The notes below the pieces were generated by a model, which saw nothing but the letters and a program-made list of their open reading frames with translations, did not search any database and was not told where the DNA came from. This document shows positions 1 to 4,899 of a DNA stretch of 5,251 nt, in pieces (the stretch's first letter is position 1; the number at the start of each line of letters is the position of its first letter). The DNA lies in the NCBI GenBank assembly GCA_003162235.1, contig PMMN01000005.1, positions 1 through 5,251 of the forward strand, written 5' to 3'. The translations under genes were made by a program, and so were the position numbers. The stretch is from Actinomycetota bacterium. Its GTDB lineage: Bacteria > Actinomycetota > Thermoleophilia > Gaiellales > Gaiellaceae.

Positions 1-186
1 TGGCCGCCCCAGCTTCAGATACGCGATACCGCCAAACGGGGTCAACAGGAAGATGACCACGGCCCAGACCTCAGCGGGGAAGCCGAGGACGACGTCGGCA
101 CGCGCCAGTTCGCGCAGGCAATAGACGTCAAAAGCGATGGCCAGGATGAGTACGACGATCGGTATGAGCGCACCTTGGGGAGTCAT
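1..186 (-). CDS. PLDc_N-type membrane protein (partial, C-terminus beyond window edge)
   Basis: The 62 visible codons read leftward from an ATG at 184-186 and continue past base 1. The protein opens with a hydrophobic segment (about residues 7-19), then a short polar stretch CLRELARADVV (24-34), then a second hydrophobic segment (about 38-57) with the pattern FPAEVWAVVI, a TPFGGIAYL block and LGR. This layout, two helices around an L-R-D/E-L turn ending in P-x-G-G-x-x-Y, is that of the phospholipase D-nuclease N-terminal domain (PLDc_N), a two-helix membrane module also found as a stand-alone short protein. In actinobacteria the stand-alone form often lies next to ABC transporter genes, but none is visible here. 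I see no Shine-Dalgarno site before the ATG and no in-frame start further upstream. The stand-alone form has no known catalytic role, so the function is unknown. Confidence 0.8.
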   Translation of the reverse strand, partial: MTPQGALIPIVVLILAIAFDVYCLRELARADVVLGFPAEVWAVVIFLLTPFGGIAYLKLGRP

Positions 187-298
187 GCAGATTCGGTAAC
201 CCGCCTCATCGCCGCATCGAGCACGTAGAGAGCGTAGCGACCCTCGTGTGGGCCAGCGTCCGGGAATGTCGCTTGAACGATCTGGATAGGTTGCGGGG

Positions 299-433
299 AT
301 GACCAACACGCAGACGATCTATGTCAAACTGCTCGATGAGGGCGTCGTGGTCTACCGGCCCGTCGAGGCGACACCCGATCCTGACGGCGTACTTCGTCTT
401 CCGGCGACAGCGCCCGCCGACGAGCATGGCTAA
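299..433 (+). CDS. Small hypothetical protein, possibly truncated (44 aa)
   Basis: The ATG at 299 opens a 44-codon frame ending at TAA 431-433. The N-terminal half, IYVKLLDEGVVVYRPVEA, resembles a small conserved bacterial family of unknown function that typically starts with YVxLLDEGxxVWRPV and continues past a D-E-x-W-x-F-x-P-G segment to about 60-70 residues. Here the frame stops right after ADEHG, where the tryptophan would be expected, so the C-terminal third seems to be missing. An AGG at 288-290, 8 nt before the ATG, could serve as a weak ribosome site. The stop overlaps the start of the kinase-like gene by 8 nt, so the two could be translationally coupled. The family resemblance is from memory; the frame and overlap are seen directly. 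It could be a working short gene or a remnant cut by arrival of the kinase. Confidence 0.55.
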   Translation: MTNTQTIYVKLLDEGVVVYRPVEATPDPDGVLRLPATAPADEHG

Positions 434-911
434 ACGGAACTATTTAGTGGAGGGCTTATCTGGTGCCGGTAAATCCTCGGTCTACGAGGAGCTGATCCGA
501 CGCGGCTGCAAGGCCATCAGTACCGACCGTACTTGGGCCTACCATGCCGACCCTGACACCGGTCTCCCAGGTGGGCCCATTTATCACGACACCTTAATGT
601 GGGACCAGCAAAAAGCTGTCAGCGAACTCGAAAGCCCGGAACCAGAATTGTTATTTGTCTGTGGAAGCAGCCGTAATCGCGACCGCTTTCTGCCCTATTT
701 CACCAAGATATTCAACCTCCGCATCGACAATGACACTATGCGCCGCCGCCTCCAAAAGCGCACCGATGACGACTGGCCGCTTGGCCAAGAGGGAGTCGAA
801 CTCATGCTCAGGCTAAATCGAAGCGACGAGAAACCGGCCGGAGCCATAGACGTGGACGCTACCCAGCCTCTTAACCAGGTGGTCGACGAATTGCTTCGCT
901 TAGCAAATTAA
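426..911 (+). CDS. P-loop nucleotide-binding protein, predicted small-molecule kinase
   Basis: This 161-residue protein carries a Walker A motif near its start (GLSGAGKS, residues 10-17) after a short hydrophobic beta strand (YLVEG). It continues with the pattern of small nucleoside-kinase-like P-loop proteins: ISTDRTWAY (31-39) as the likely acceptor-side acidic motif, a strand and turn LLFVCGSSRNRDRF (75-88), an Arg-rich lid-like helix MRRRLQKR (105-112) and a final AIDVDATQPLNQVVDEL helix. It is probably cytosolic; the substrate cannot be told. The start at ATG 426 is preferred over an in-frame ATG at 321 because the P-loop fold begins directly after it and the longer version would only add antisense-like sequence. 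There is no good Shine-Dalgarno site, but the start overlaps the stop of the 44-codon ORF (ATGGCTAA), which suggests coupling. It has five TTA leucine codons in 161, against four in 662 in the ligase gene of this window. That suggests a different codon history. Confidence 0.8.
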   Translation: MAKRNYLVEGLSGAGKSSVYEELIRRGCKAISTDRTWAYHADPDTGLPGGPIYHDTLMWDQQKAVSELESPEPELLFVCGSSRNRDRFLPYFTKIFNLRIDNDTMRRRLQKRTDDDWPLGQEGVELMLRLNRSDEKPAGAIDVDATQPLNQVVDELLRLAN

Positions 912-992
912 ACAAGTGCTCGCCGTCGTTGGCGGCACCCTGCTCGCGCTCGTTAGATCCTGCAATGGTCCTGCTTTGGTTGGGATCGTCCT

Positions 993-1019
993 AAGCGCTC
1001 GCCTGGGCGAGCGTGCTTT
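993..1019 (+). terminator. Candidate intrinsic terminator after the kinase-like gene
   Basis: The arm GCTCGCC (997-1003) can pair with GGCGAGC (1006-1012), leaving a small CTGG-type loop. The stem can extend by AAGC (993-996) with GCTT (1015-1018) across a two-base bulge. The run CTTTC after it is short, so the T-tract is weak. It lies about 80 nt past the kinase stop and about 135 nt before the methyltransferase start, a sensible place to separate the two transcripts. A protein-binding or chance inverted repeat is also possible in DNA this GC-rich. Confidence 0.4.
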
Positions 1020-1141
1020 CACCTGACGCAATTTGAACGCGGGGTCGGATCCGTCGATCGAGCACGCTCTCCGAGATGAGCATTGCTTGTATCTCCCACC
1101 CGGCTCGTTCGTCCTTATCTTCCGATCGGACCACCCTCGAT

Positions 1142-1147
1142 AGGAGA
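1142..1147 (+). promoter_or_regulatory. Shine-Dalgarno site for the methyltransferase-like gene
   Basis: AGGAGA lies 6-7 nt before ATG 1154. It decides the start: the same frame is open back to an ATG at 1076, but that longer version adds 26 polar residues with no Shine-Dalgarno site, and it would place this purine-rich site inside the coding region. Confidence 0.75.
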
Positions 1148-1153
1148 CAGGAA

Positions 1154-1627
1154 ATGGAAAAGACCACGGGGAAGACAGATTCGCAACCACTGGGCGCCGG
1201 TTGGGTCGCCGGCCAGTTCGTTCTGTTCGCTCTCGTCGCCACGGCGGCATTCTTCGGCCCGAGCTGGCCCTGGCAACCGAAGATGCGGATCGCCGGAACG
1301 GTCGTGGCAGCCTTCGCGGTCGCGCTGTTCGCCGCCGGGATCGTCGCTCTCGGCAGCGCGCTGACCCCATTCCCCAGGCCGCGCGGGCAGCTCGTCGAGC
1401 GCGGGCCATTCGCGCTCGTCCGGCACCCGATCTACGGCGGGGTGCTGCTCGGGCTGCTCGGAGTCTCGCTGATCAGCCGTCCGCTCGCATTACTTCCGAC
1501 CTTCGCCAGCGCCGTTTTCCTGACGCTCAAAGCGCGCCACGAGGAGCGGCTCCTACGCGAGGCCGTCGCCGGCTACGACGATTACTGCGAGCGGGTCAGG
1601 CGTCGCTTCGTTCCGTTCGTGTTCTGA
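1154..1627 (+). CDS. Isoprenylcysteine carboxyl methyltransferase (ICMT)/NnrU/PEMT-like membrane protein
   Basis: The 157-residue protein has a short polar N-terminus, two hydrophobic helices (about 17-35 and 46-68), and then the family signature: LVERGPFALVRHPIYGG (80-96), with the Arg-His-Pro of the cofactor-binding region at 90-92. A third hydrophobic stretch follows (about 94-124), then the paired acidic residues of ARHEERLL (127-134), YDDY and a C-terminal RRRFVPF. The order RHPxY, EE, YxxY, RxxP is that of the integral-membrane SAM-dependent methyltransferase group containing ICMT, phosphatidylethanolamine N-methyltransferase and NnrU-like bacterial proteins, and the length is normal for bacterial members. 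The substrate is unknown; bacterial members act on lipids, isoprenoids or other small molecules at the membrane. It stands alone, with a candidate terminator before it and a gene remnant of opposite orientation after it. Confidence 0.85.
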   Translation: MEKTTGKTDSQPLGAGWVAGQFVLFALVATAAFFGPSWPWQPKMRIAGTVVAAFAVALFAAGIVALGSALTPFPRPRGQLVERGPFALVRHPIYGGVLLGLLGVSLISRPLALLPTFASAVFLTLKARHEERLLREAVAGYDDYCERVRRRFVPFVF

Positions 1628-1648
1628 GGTCAAAACCGTCCGGATGGA

Positions 1649-2041
1649 TCAGCTCCGGCTCGAACACCACCTCGCCAAGACTCCCGGCCGGCCCGGGAAG
1701 GCTTTGCGCATGCTCAGCGTGTCGGTCGCGGCGGCCCCACGCTGGTTATTGACCTCTTGTATGGAGAGCTCCCGCCGCGGCCCGCAGACGAGGTCGATCT
1801 CCCCGCGGGCCGTCTCGTAGACGTGGAACTCATCCCGCCAGAGGAAACCGGTGGCCTGCCTCTCAGCCGGCTCGTTGCGACGGTAGAGGGCCAGCGCGAG
1901 GGCATTCTCGACGGCTGCGGGCTCTTCGAAGGCAAAACCCCGAAAGGATTGAGAGCCTGTTCCGGTAGAGGCCCCGCCGCGAGCTACCGCGGGTGGGATC
2001 CGGCTGCGACCCGGGACGACATACCGAGCCGTTGGATGCGA
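1649..2041 (-). pseudogene. Remnant of a DUF4143-type AAA ATPase (C-terminal part)
   Basis: One minus-strand frame is open for about 130 codons between a TGA at 2042-2044 (the stop of the surface-protein gene, same frame) and a TGA at 1649-1651, but it has no plausible start or ribosome site. Its middle reads FEEPAAVENALALALYRR, then ATGFLWRDEFHVYETARG, EIDLVCGPRRELSIQEV and, near the end, KAFPGRPGVLA. These blocks match the C-terminal DUF4143 region of predicted AAA ATPases: E-x-x-V-E-N-A-L, then a nuclease-like E-I-D-x-V core, then the V-E-V-K strand. The usual K is replaced here, giving EVNNQ. The P-loop half is absent, and the last residues diverge before the stop. I read it as a decayed, truncated copy. 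The plus-strand frame over the same bases (from 1757) is a shadow. The family call is from remembered motifs. Confidence 0.6.
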
Positions 2042-2509
2042 TCAGGTAGCAGAGCGGTTCTTTTTCCTGGCTATTACCGCAGCCGCCACCGAGATGACTG
2101 CGAGGCCGACGAGGAGTCCGAGCGGGCCGCCCCCTCCGCCCAGGAGAGATCCGCCCATCTCTTTCAGGCTTCCGGCGAACGACGCGTCGGGTAGCGTGAA
2201 GCTCACTCGCGCGCTCCCGGTCGGGACGACCTTCGCTACCGAAGCGCCGAACGTCGACGACGTCGCGACCTCCCTAAATGCCGCCGCGAGCGGTCGATTC
2301 ACGGTCTCGAGAGCGCGAGCCGAGCCTCGTGAGAGCGGCGTGGTCTTGTCCCCGGGAGTCGCGTTCCCATTCCCTGTCGGGACGATCTCCACGTACTGGT
2401 CGGCGGCTGATGGAATATTCGAGAGTGTTGCCGCGCCCGCGACACCCGCGGTCAGGGAAGCGAGAGCGAGAACTAGTGCGGCTACCAAAACACGAGCGAG
2501 CGAGGTCAA
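2042..2509 (-). CDS. Secreted, C-terminally membrane-anchored surface protein of unknown function
   Basis: This 155-residue protein starts at TTG 2509. It has a signal peptide (Arg at 6, hydrophobic 7-23, likely cleavage after AGA at 24-26), then a short mature region opening with the motif DQYVEIVPTGNG (37-48), a polar Ser/Thr/Ala stretch, and a Gly-rich linker (119-128). It ends with a hydrophobic helix (about 130-147) and a basic tail, ARKKNRSAT. The Gly-rich segment, helix and basic tail resemble a tripartite sorting signal or a simple membrane anchor; no canonical LPXTG is present (LPDAS at 106-110 is only vaguely similar). I recall small proteins with a YVExVPT motif beside O-antigen ligase genes in Thermoleophilia, but their function is unknown. 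It is divergent from the ligase gene here. The overlapping plus-strand frame before base 2556 is a shadow of this gene. Confidence 0.75.
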   Translation of the reverse strand: MTSLARVLVAALVLALASLTAGVAGAATLSNIPSAADQYVEIVPTGNGNATPGDKTTPLSRGSARALETVNRPLAAAFREVATSSTFGASVAKVVPTGSARVSFTLPDASFAGSLKEMGGSLLGGGGGPLGLLVGLAVISVAAAVIARKKNRSAT

Positions 2510-2517
2510 CGGTTCAT

Positions 2518-2525
2518 CTCCTTTC
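2518..2525 (-). promoter_or_regulatory. Shine-Dalgarno site fixing a TTG start
   Basis: Read on the minus strand, GAAAGGAG lies 8 nt before TTG 2509. The nearby ATG at 2515-2517 is in another frame and meets a stop after three codons, so the strong site supports the TTG as the true start of the surface-protein gene. Confidence 0.7.
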
Positions 2526-2537
2526 GTCTCGCGCGGA

Positions 2538-2547
2538 AAGCTAGTCT
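2538..2547. promoter_or_regulatory. Candidate overlapping divergent -10 elements
   Basis: Only 46 bp separate the two divergent starts (TTG 2509 and GTG 2556). On the plus strand TAGTCT (2542-2547) fits TANNNT and lies 8 nt before the GTG. On the minus strand TAGCTT (2543 down to 2538) also fits TANNNT and would start a transcript just upstream of the Shine-Dalgarno site. The two share CTAG-centred symmetry. No good -35 hexamer is visible for either. Confidence 0.4.
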
Positions 2548-2555
2548 ACCAGCGC

Positions 2556-4544
2556 GTGCGATCTCGATTTCTCATCTTCGTCCGTTTCTCGAATCCTGCG
2601 CTTCTGCTGACGAGCGCCGTCGCGGCCTCATTCTTCGCGATTGCGTACGACAACGGCAGCTACGGTCTTTCAAGCCGAGGCACATTGGCGATCGCACTCT
2701 GGTGGGCGATCTCGATGGGCGTTGCCTTCGGCATCATCGAGCTCGGCCAGATGACTCGGCCGGCAAAGGTCATAGCCGGCCTCCTGGCCGCCCTCTGCCT
2801 CTGGACGCTCTTATCCATCATCTGGGCGCCGAGCGCAGAGAACGCCTTCAACGAGTTCAACCGCGTCTCCTTGTTCTTGGCCGTCTTTCTACTGGTTTCC
2901 CTGGCCGCCCATCATGGCAAGGTCGATCGCTGGGTCGACGGGTTGACGCTGGCTATCGTGGCGATCGCACTCGTTGCGCTCACAAGCCGGCTGTTCCCCG
3001 GACTGTTTCCAAACCGAGGCATCTTCACTTTCCTTCCTACGGCGGCCATCCGCCTCAACTTCCCACTCGGATACTGGAACGGGCTCGCCACTCTCACGGC
3101 GCTCGGCATCCCGCTTGCGCTCCGCGTCGCGATCGGCTGCCGAAGCTCGATCTTGCGGGGAATAGCTCTCGCCTCGCTACCGATCGCGACCTCGGTGATC
3201 TACCTCGCTTCTTCCCGCGGAGGAGCTCTCACGGCGCTCGTCGGCATAATCGCCTTCTTCGCGCTGAGCGAGCGTCGTTGGAGCATCGGCGCGGCACTCT
3301 TCATTGGCGGGCTCGGCAGTGCTGGAGCGATCGCCGTTCTGAGGACGCGTCATCAGCTCGTCTCAGGGCCGCTCGGCACCGACCTGGTGCAAAGACAAGG
3401 CCGAACAGCCGCACTCCTGATCCTGCTCGTCTGCGCACTGACCGCCGTGGCTTACGGTCTCGGCAGCCACTTCCTGCGCGATCGGATACATCCACCCCGC
3501 CGACTCGGGCAAACACTCGTCGCATCGATTGCGCTCCTGCTCATGATCGGGCTGATCGCAAACCACCCGATTCGGCGCTTTGAGCAGTTCAAGCGCTTAC
3601 CCACGCAGCCCGGAACGGTCGCCTCGGGCTACTACACAAACGGGCACCTATTAATGAATAGCGGGAACGGACGCTGGCAGCTGTGGTCGGCGGCGGGCGA
3701 TCAATGGCAGCAGCACAAGATAGTCGGGAATGGAGCGGGCTCGTTCGCGGAGTGGTGGGCTCGTCACGGCAGCATTGGAGCCTCGGTCAAGGACGCGCAC
3801 TCCCTCTACCTTCAAACTCTGGGTGAGCTCGGCCTGGTTGGTTTCTTGATTCTCGCTTCGATTTTCGTCATTGGTGCCTTCGCAATCGGGCGAAGATCCC
3901 TCGTCGCTAGAGATAAACGAGTCACGATGGCCGCACTAGCAGCCGTATTCGGCGCCTATACAGTCGAGGTCGCCTTCGACTGGATGTGGGAGCTGACGGT
4001 CGTGAGCGTCGTCGCCTGGGCGGTGCTCGCGCTCGCTCTGAGCTCGCCGAAGCCGCTCGAACAAAACCCGAGATCGGAAACGGAGCGCAGATTAACTTGG
4101 CTCTTGCAGAAGAAAGGCCCGATCGTCGCGAGCGTGGCCGTCGCCTGGCTCTTGATCGCAGCGCAAACGATCCCGCTACTCGCGCAAACGGAGATCGGGA
4201 AAAGCCAGGCAGCGGTTGCTCGCGGAGACGCGGCGGCGGCCGAGAGCGCCGCCACGAAGGCTCGCCGGATCCAGCCCTGGGCGGCAAGTCCCGCGTTGCA
4301 GCTTGCGCTGGTGATGGAGCAGGAAGGGAATCTCGTGCAGGCGGACGCCTGGATTCGCGAGGCGATCAAGCACGACAAGACGAATTGGAGCCTCTGGCTC
4401 ATCTCGACCCGCATCGACGTGAAGCGGGGCGAAGTCGGCAAGGCGAAGCAGAGCCTTCGGCGCACGATCGAGCTCAATCCGCGCTCGCCGCGTATGATCC
4501 AGCTCGAGCAGATCCTGAACGAGAAGGCGCCAGCCGCTCCGTGA
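2556..4544 (+). CDS. O-antigen ligase/polymerase-like membrane protein (Wzy_C/WaaL family) with C-terminal TPR-like region
   Basis: From GTG 2556 this encodes 662 residues. About ten hydrophobic helices lie between residues 13 and 335. A periplasmic-type loop follows (about 336-425), then further helices (428-445, 456-472, 480-496) and a last helix (about 522-543). The loop carries the Wzy_C/WaaL pattern: SGNGRWQLWSAA with Arg373, GNGAGSF (391-397), then DAHSLYLQTLGELGLVG with His415. Residues 548-650 are Ala-rich amphipathic helix pairs resembling TPR repeats (QAAVARGDAAAAESAATKA; KQSLRRTIELNPRSP). Such proteins join or transfer undecaprenyl-linked glycans outside the membrane; whether this one is a ligase or polymerase cannot be told. 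The frame is open back to 2094, but that part is antisense to the surface-protein gene. The family body begins near NPALLL, so GTG 2556 is the best start. No Shine-Dalgarno site is visible, so leaderless translation is possible. Confidence 0.85.
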   Translation: MRSRFLIFVRFSNPALLLTSAVAASFFAIAYDNGSYGLSSRGTLAIALWWAISMGVAFGIIELGQMTRPAKVIAGLLAALCLWTLLSIIWAPSAENAFNEFNRVSLFLAVFLLVSLAAHHGKVDRWVDGLTLAIVAIALVALTSRLFPGLFPNRGIFTFLPTAAIRLNFPLGYWNGLATLTALGIPLALRVAIGCRSSILRGIALASLPIATSVIYLASSRGGALTALVGIIAFFALSERRWSIGAALFIGGLGSAGAIAVLRTRHQLVSGPLGTDLVQRQGRTAALLILLVCALTAVAYGLGSHFLRDRIHPPRRLGQTLVASIALLLMIGLIANHPIRRFEQFKRLPTQPGTVASGYYTNGHLLMNSGNGRWQLWSAAGDQWQQHKIVGNGAGSFAEWWARHGSIGASVKDAHSLYLQTLGELGLVGFLILASIFVIGAFAIGRRSLVARDKRVTMAALAAVFGAYTVEVAFDWMWELTVVSVVAWAVLALALSSPKPLEQNPRSETERRLTWLLQKKGPIVASVAVAWLLIAAQTIPLLAQTEIGKSQAAVARGDAAAAESAATKARRIQPWAASPALQLALVMEQEGNLVQADAWIREAIKHDKTNWSLWLISTRIDVKRGEVGKAKQSLRRTIELNPRSPRMIQLEQILNEKAPAAP

Positions 4545-4590
4545 TCGTGAAGAGGGCGCGAGGTTCGGCGCCGATCGTCACGCTCGTTTT
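4541..4590 (+). terminator. Weak candidate terminator after the ligase gene
   Basis: GATCG (4543-4547) can pair with CGATC (4572-4576), and inside it GCGC (4556-4559) with GCGC (4568-4571). An alternative uses GTGA (4541-4544) with TCAC (4578-4581). TTTT follows at 4587-4590. The stem is imperfect and the T-run short, so this is tentative. Confidence 0.3.
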
Positions 4591-4606
4591 GTCGGTGCTC
4601 GGCTGA
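4541..4606 (+). CDS. Possible 21-codon leader-like ORF overlapping the ligase stop
   Basis: A GTG at 4541 overlaps the ligase TGA by four bases (GTGA), the layout of translational coupling. It opens 21 codons with a basic start (VIVKRARG) and a hydrophobic end (PIVTLVLSVLG) before TGA 4604-4606. This looks like the beginning of a signal peptide or membrane helix cut short. It also overlaps the candidate terminator. No known family is recognised, and a chance short frame is quite possible. Confidence 0.2.
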   Translation: MIVKRARGSAPIVTLVLSVLG

Positions 4607-4615
4607 AGCGACGCG

Positions 4616-4642
4616 TTGACAATGAGACGGGCGCTCTAGCTT
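4616..4642 (+). promoter_or_regulatory. Candidate sigma-70-type promoter (TTGACA ... TAGCTT)
   Basis: A perfect TTGACA at 4616-4621 is followed by TAGCTT at 4637-4642, a spacer of 15 bp, shorter than the usual 16-18. The same CTAGCTT heptamer occurs on the minus strand in the divergent gap near 2540. If used, transcription would begin near 4650, giving a leader of about 250 nt before the aminotransferase. Confidence 0.4.
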
Positions 4643-4713
4643 GTCGTCTGGCCTAACTTCGGTTTGCTCGCCGCCGCGAGCTACGGCGGTCTGATCGGGC
4701 GGCGGATCTTCAC

Positions 4714-4776
4714 GATCGCGGACGGGCAAGGAACCGAGCTACGGCTCGGCCGGCTAACGCTCCGGCGAAGGCGATC
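4714..4776 (+). ncRNA. Candidate structured RNA element (three-way junction)
   Basis: Outer arms GATCGC (4714-4719) and GCGATC (4771-4776) can close a junction. Inside it lie a perfect 6-bp hairpin CCGAGC/GCTCGG (4734-4739 with 4744-4749, TACG loop of the stable UNCG type) and a directly abutting short hairpin CCGG/CCGG (4750-4753 with 4762-4765). The joining strand at 4720-4733 is purine-rich. I do not recognise it as a known riboswitch: it shares a GGGCAA stretch with c-di-GMP-I types but lacks their other conserved joining segments and GNRA loop. Hairpins are frequent by chance in GC-rich DNA. Confidence 0.25.
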
Positions 4777-4793
4777 TCGACTCGCGCCCGGCG

Positions 4794-4832
4794 CTCGGAG
4801 GCCGAGTAGTTGCAAGACCGAGTTGATCGGTC
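4794..4832 (+). repeat. Two further tandem hairpins
   Basis: CTCGG (4794-4798) pairs with CCGAG (4802-4806) around an AGG loop, and GACCGA (4816-4821) pairs perfectly with TCGGTC (4827-4832) around GTTGA. With the elements at 4714-4776, they make a run of four local hairpins before the aminotransferase. Neither is followed by a T-run, so they are not evident terminators. Confidence 0.35.
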
Positions 4833-4858
4833 GAGAGATCCCCGCGTTATCGCGCCGC

Positions 4859-4893
4859 TTGTCAGCCCAAAGATCCGAGAACGTAACTAGATT
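4859..4893 (+). promoter_or_regulatory. Candidate promoter giving a leaderless aminotransferase mRNA
   Basis: TTGTCA (4859-4864) resembles a -35 element. It is followed by TAACTA (4884-4889, spacer 19) or TAGATT (4888-4893, spacer 23). The second fits TANNNT and ends 6 nt before ATG 4900. A start of transcription at or next to the ATG would explain why no Shine-Dalgarno site is visible. Confidence 0.35.
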
Positions 4894-4899
4894 TCGCGT

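Larger units (their letters stand above)
4545..4899. other. 355-base intergenic region without a convincing gene
   Basis: No frame on either strand here shows a recognisable protein. The plus frame from TTG 4664 is Arg-rich with no family features, and the minus frames are antisense extensions of neighbouring genes. The region does hold a promoter-like TTGACA at 4616, several hairpins between 4714 and 4832, and a second promoter-like stretch just before the aminotransferase. It could be a long structured leader, or a spacer with promoters at both ends. Confidence 0.5.

Noticed and set aside
1033..1061. TTGAAC as a -35 element for the methyltransferase gene
   Set aside because: No acceptable -10 hexamer lies 16-18 bp downstream.
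1977..1992. CCGCG/CGCGG inverted repeat downstream of the surface-protein gene
   Set aside because: The 5-bp stem has a 6-nt loop and no T-run on either strand, so it does not support a terminator call.
1757..2194. 145-codon plus-strand frame
   Set aside because: Its opposite strand carries ordered DUF4143 blocks and the 3' end of the surface-protein gene. The frame itself has low-complexity, family-less content.
2094..2555. N-terminal extension of the ligase frame (154 extra codons, Pro/Arg-rich)
   Set aside because: It lies antisense to the surface-protein gene, which has a signal peptide, an anchor helix and a good ribosome site. The extension has no membrane or domain features.
2702..3583. 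293-codon plus-strand frame inside the ligase gene
   Set aside because: It overlaps the helices of the ligase in another frame and is Arg/Pro/His-rich with no family features.
3956..4729. 257-codon minus-strand frame
   Set aside because: It is antisense to the TPR-like end of the ligase and the spacer, Ser/Arg/Ala-rich and without recognisable motifs: a typical high-GC shadow.
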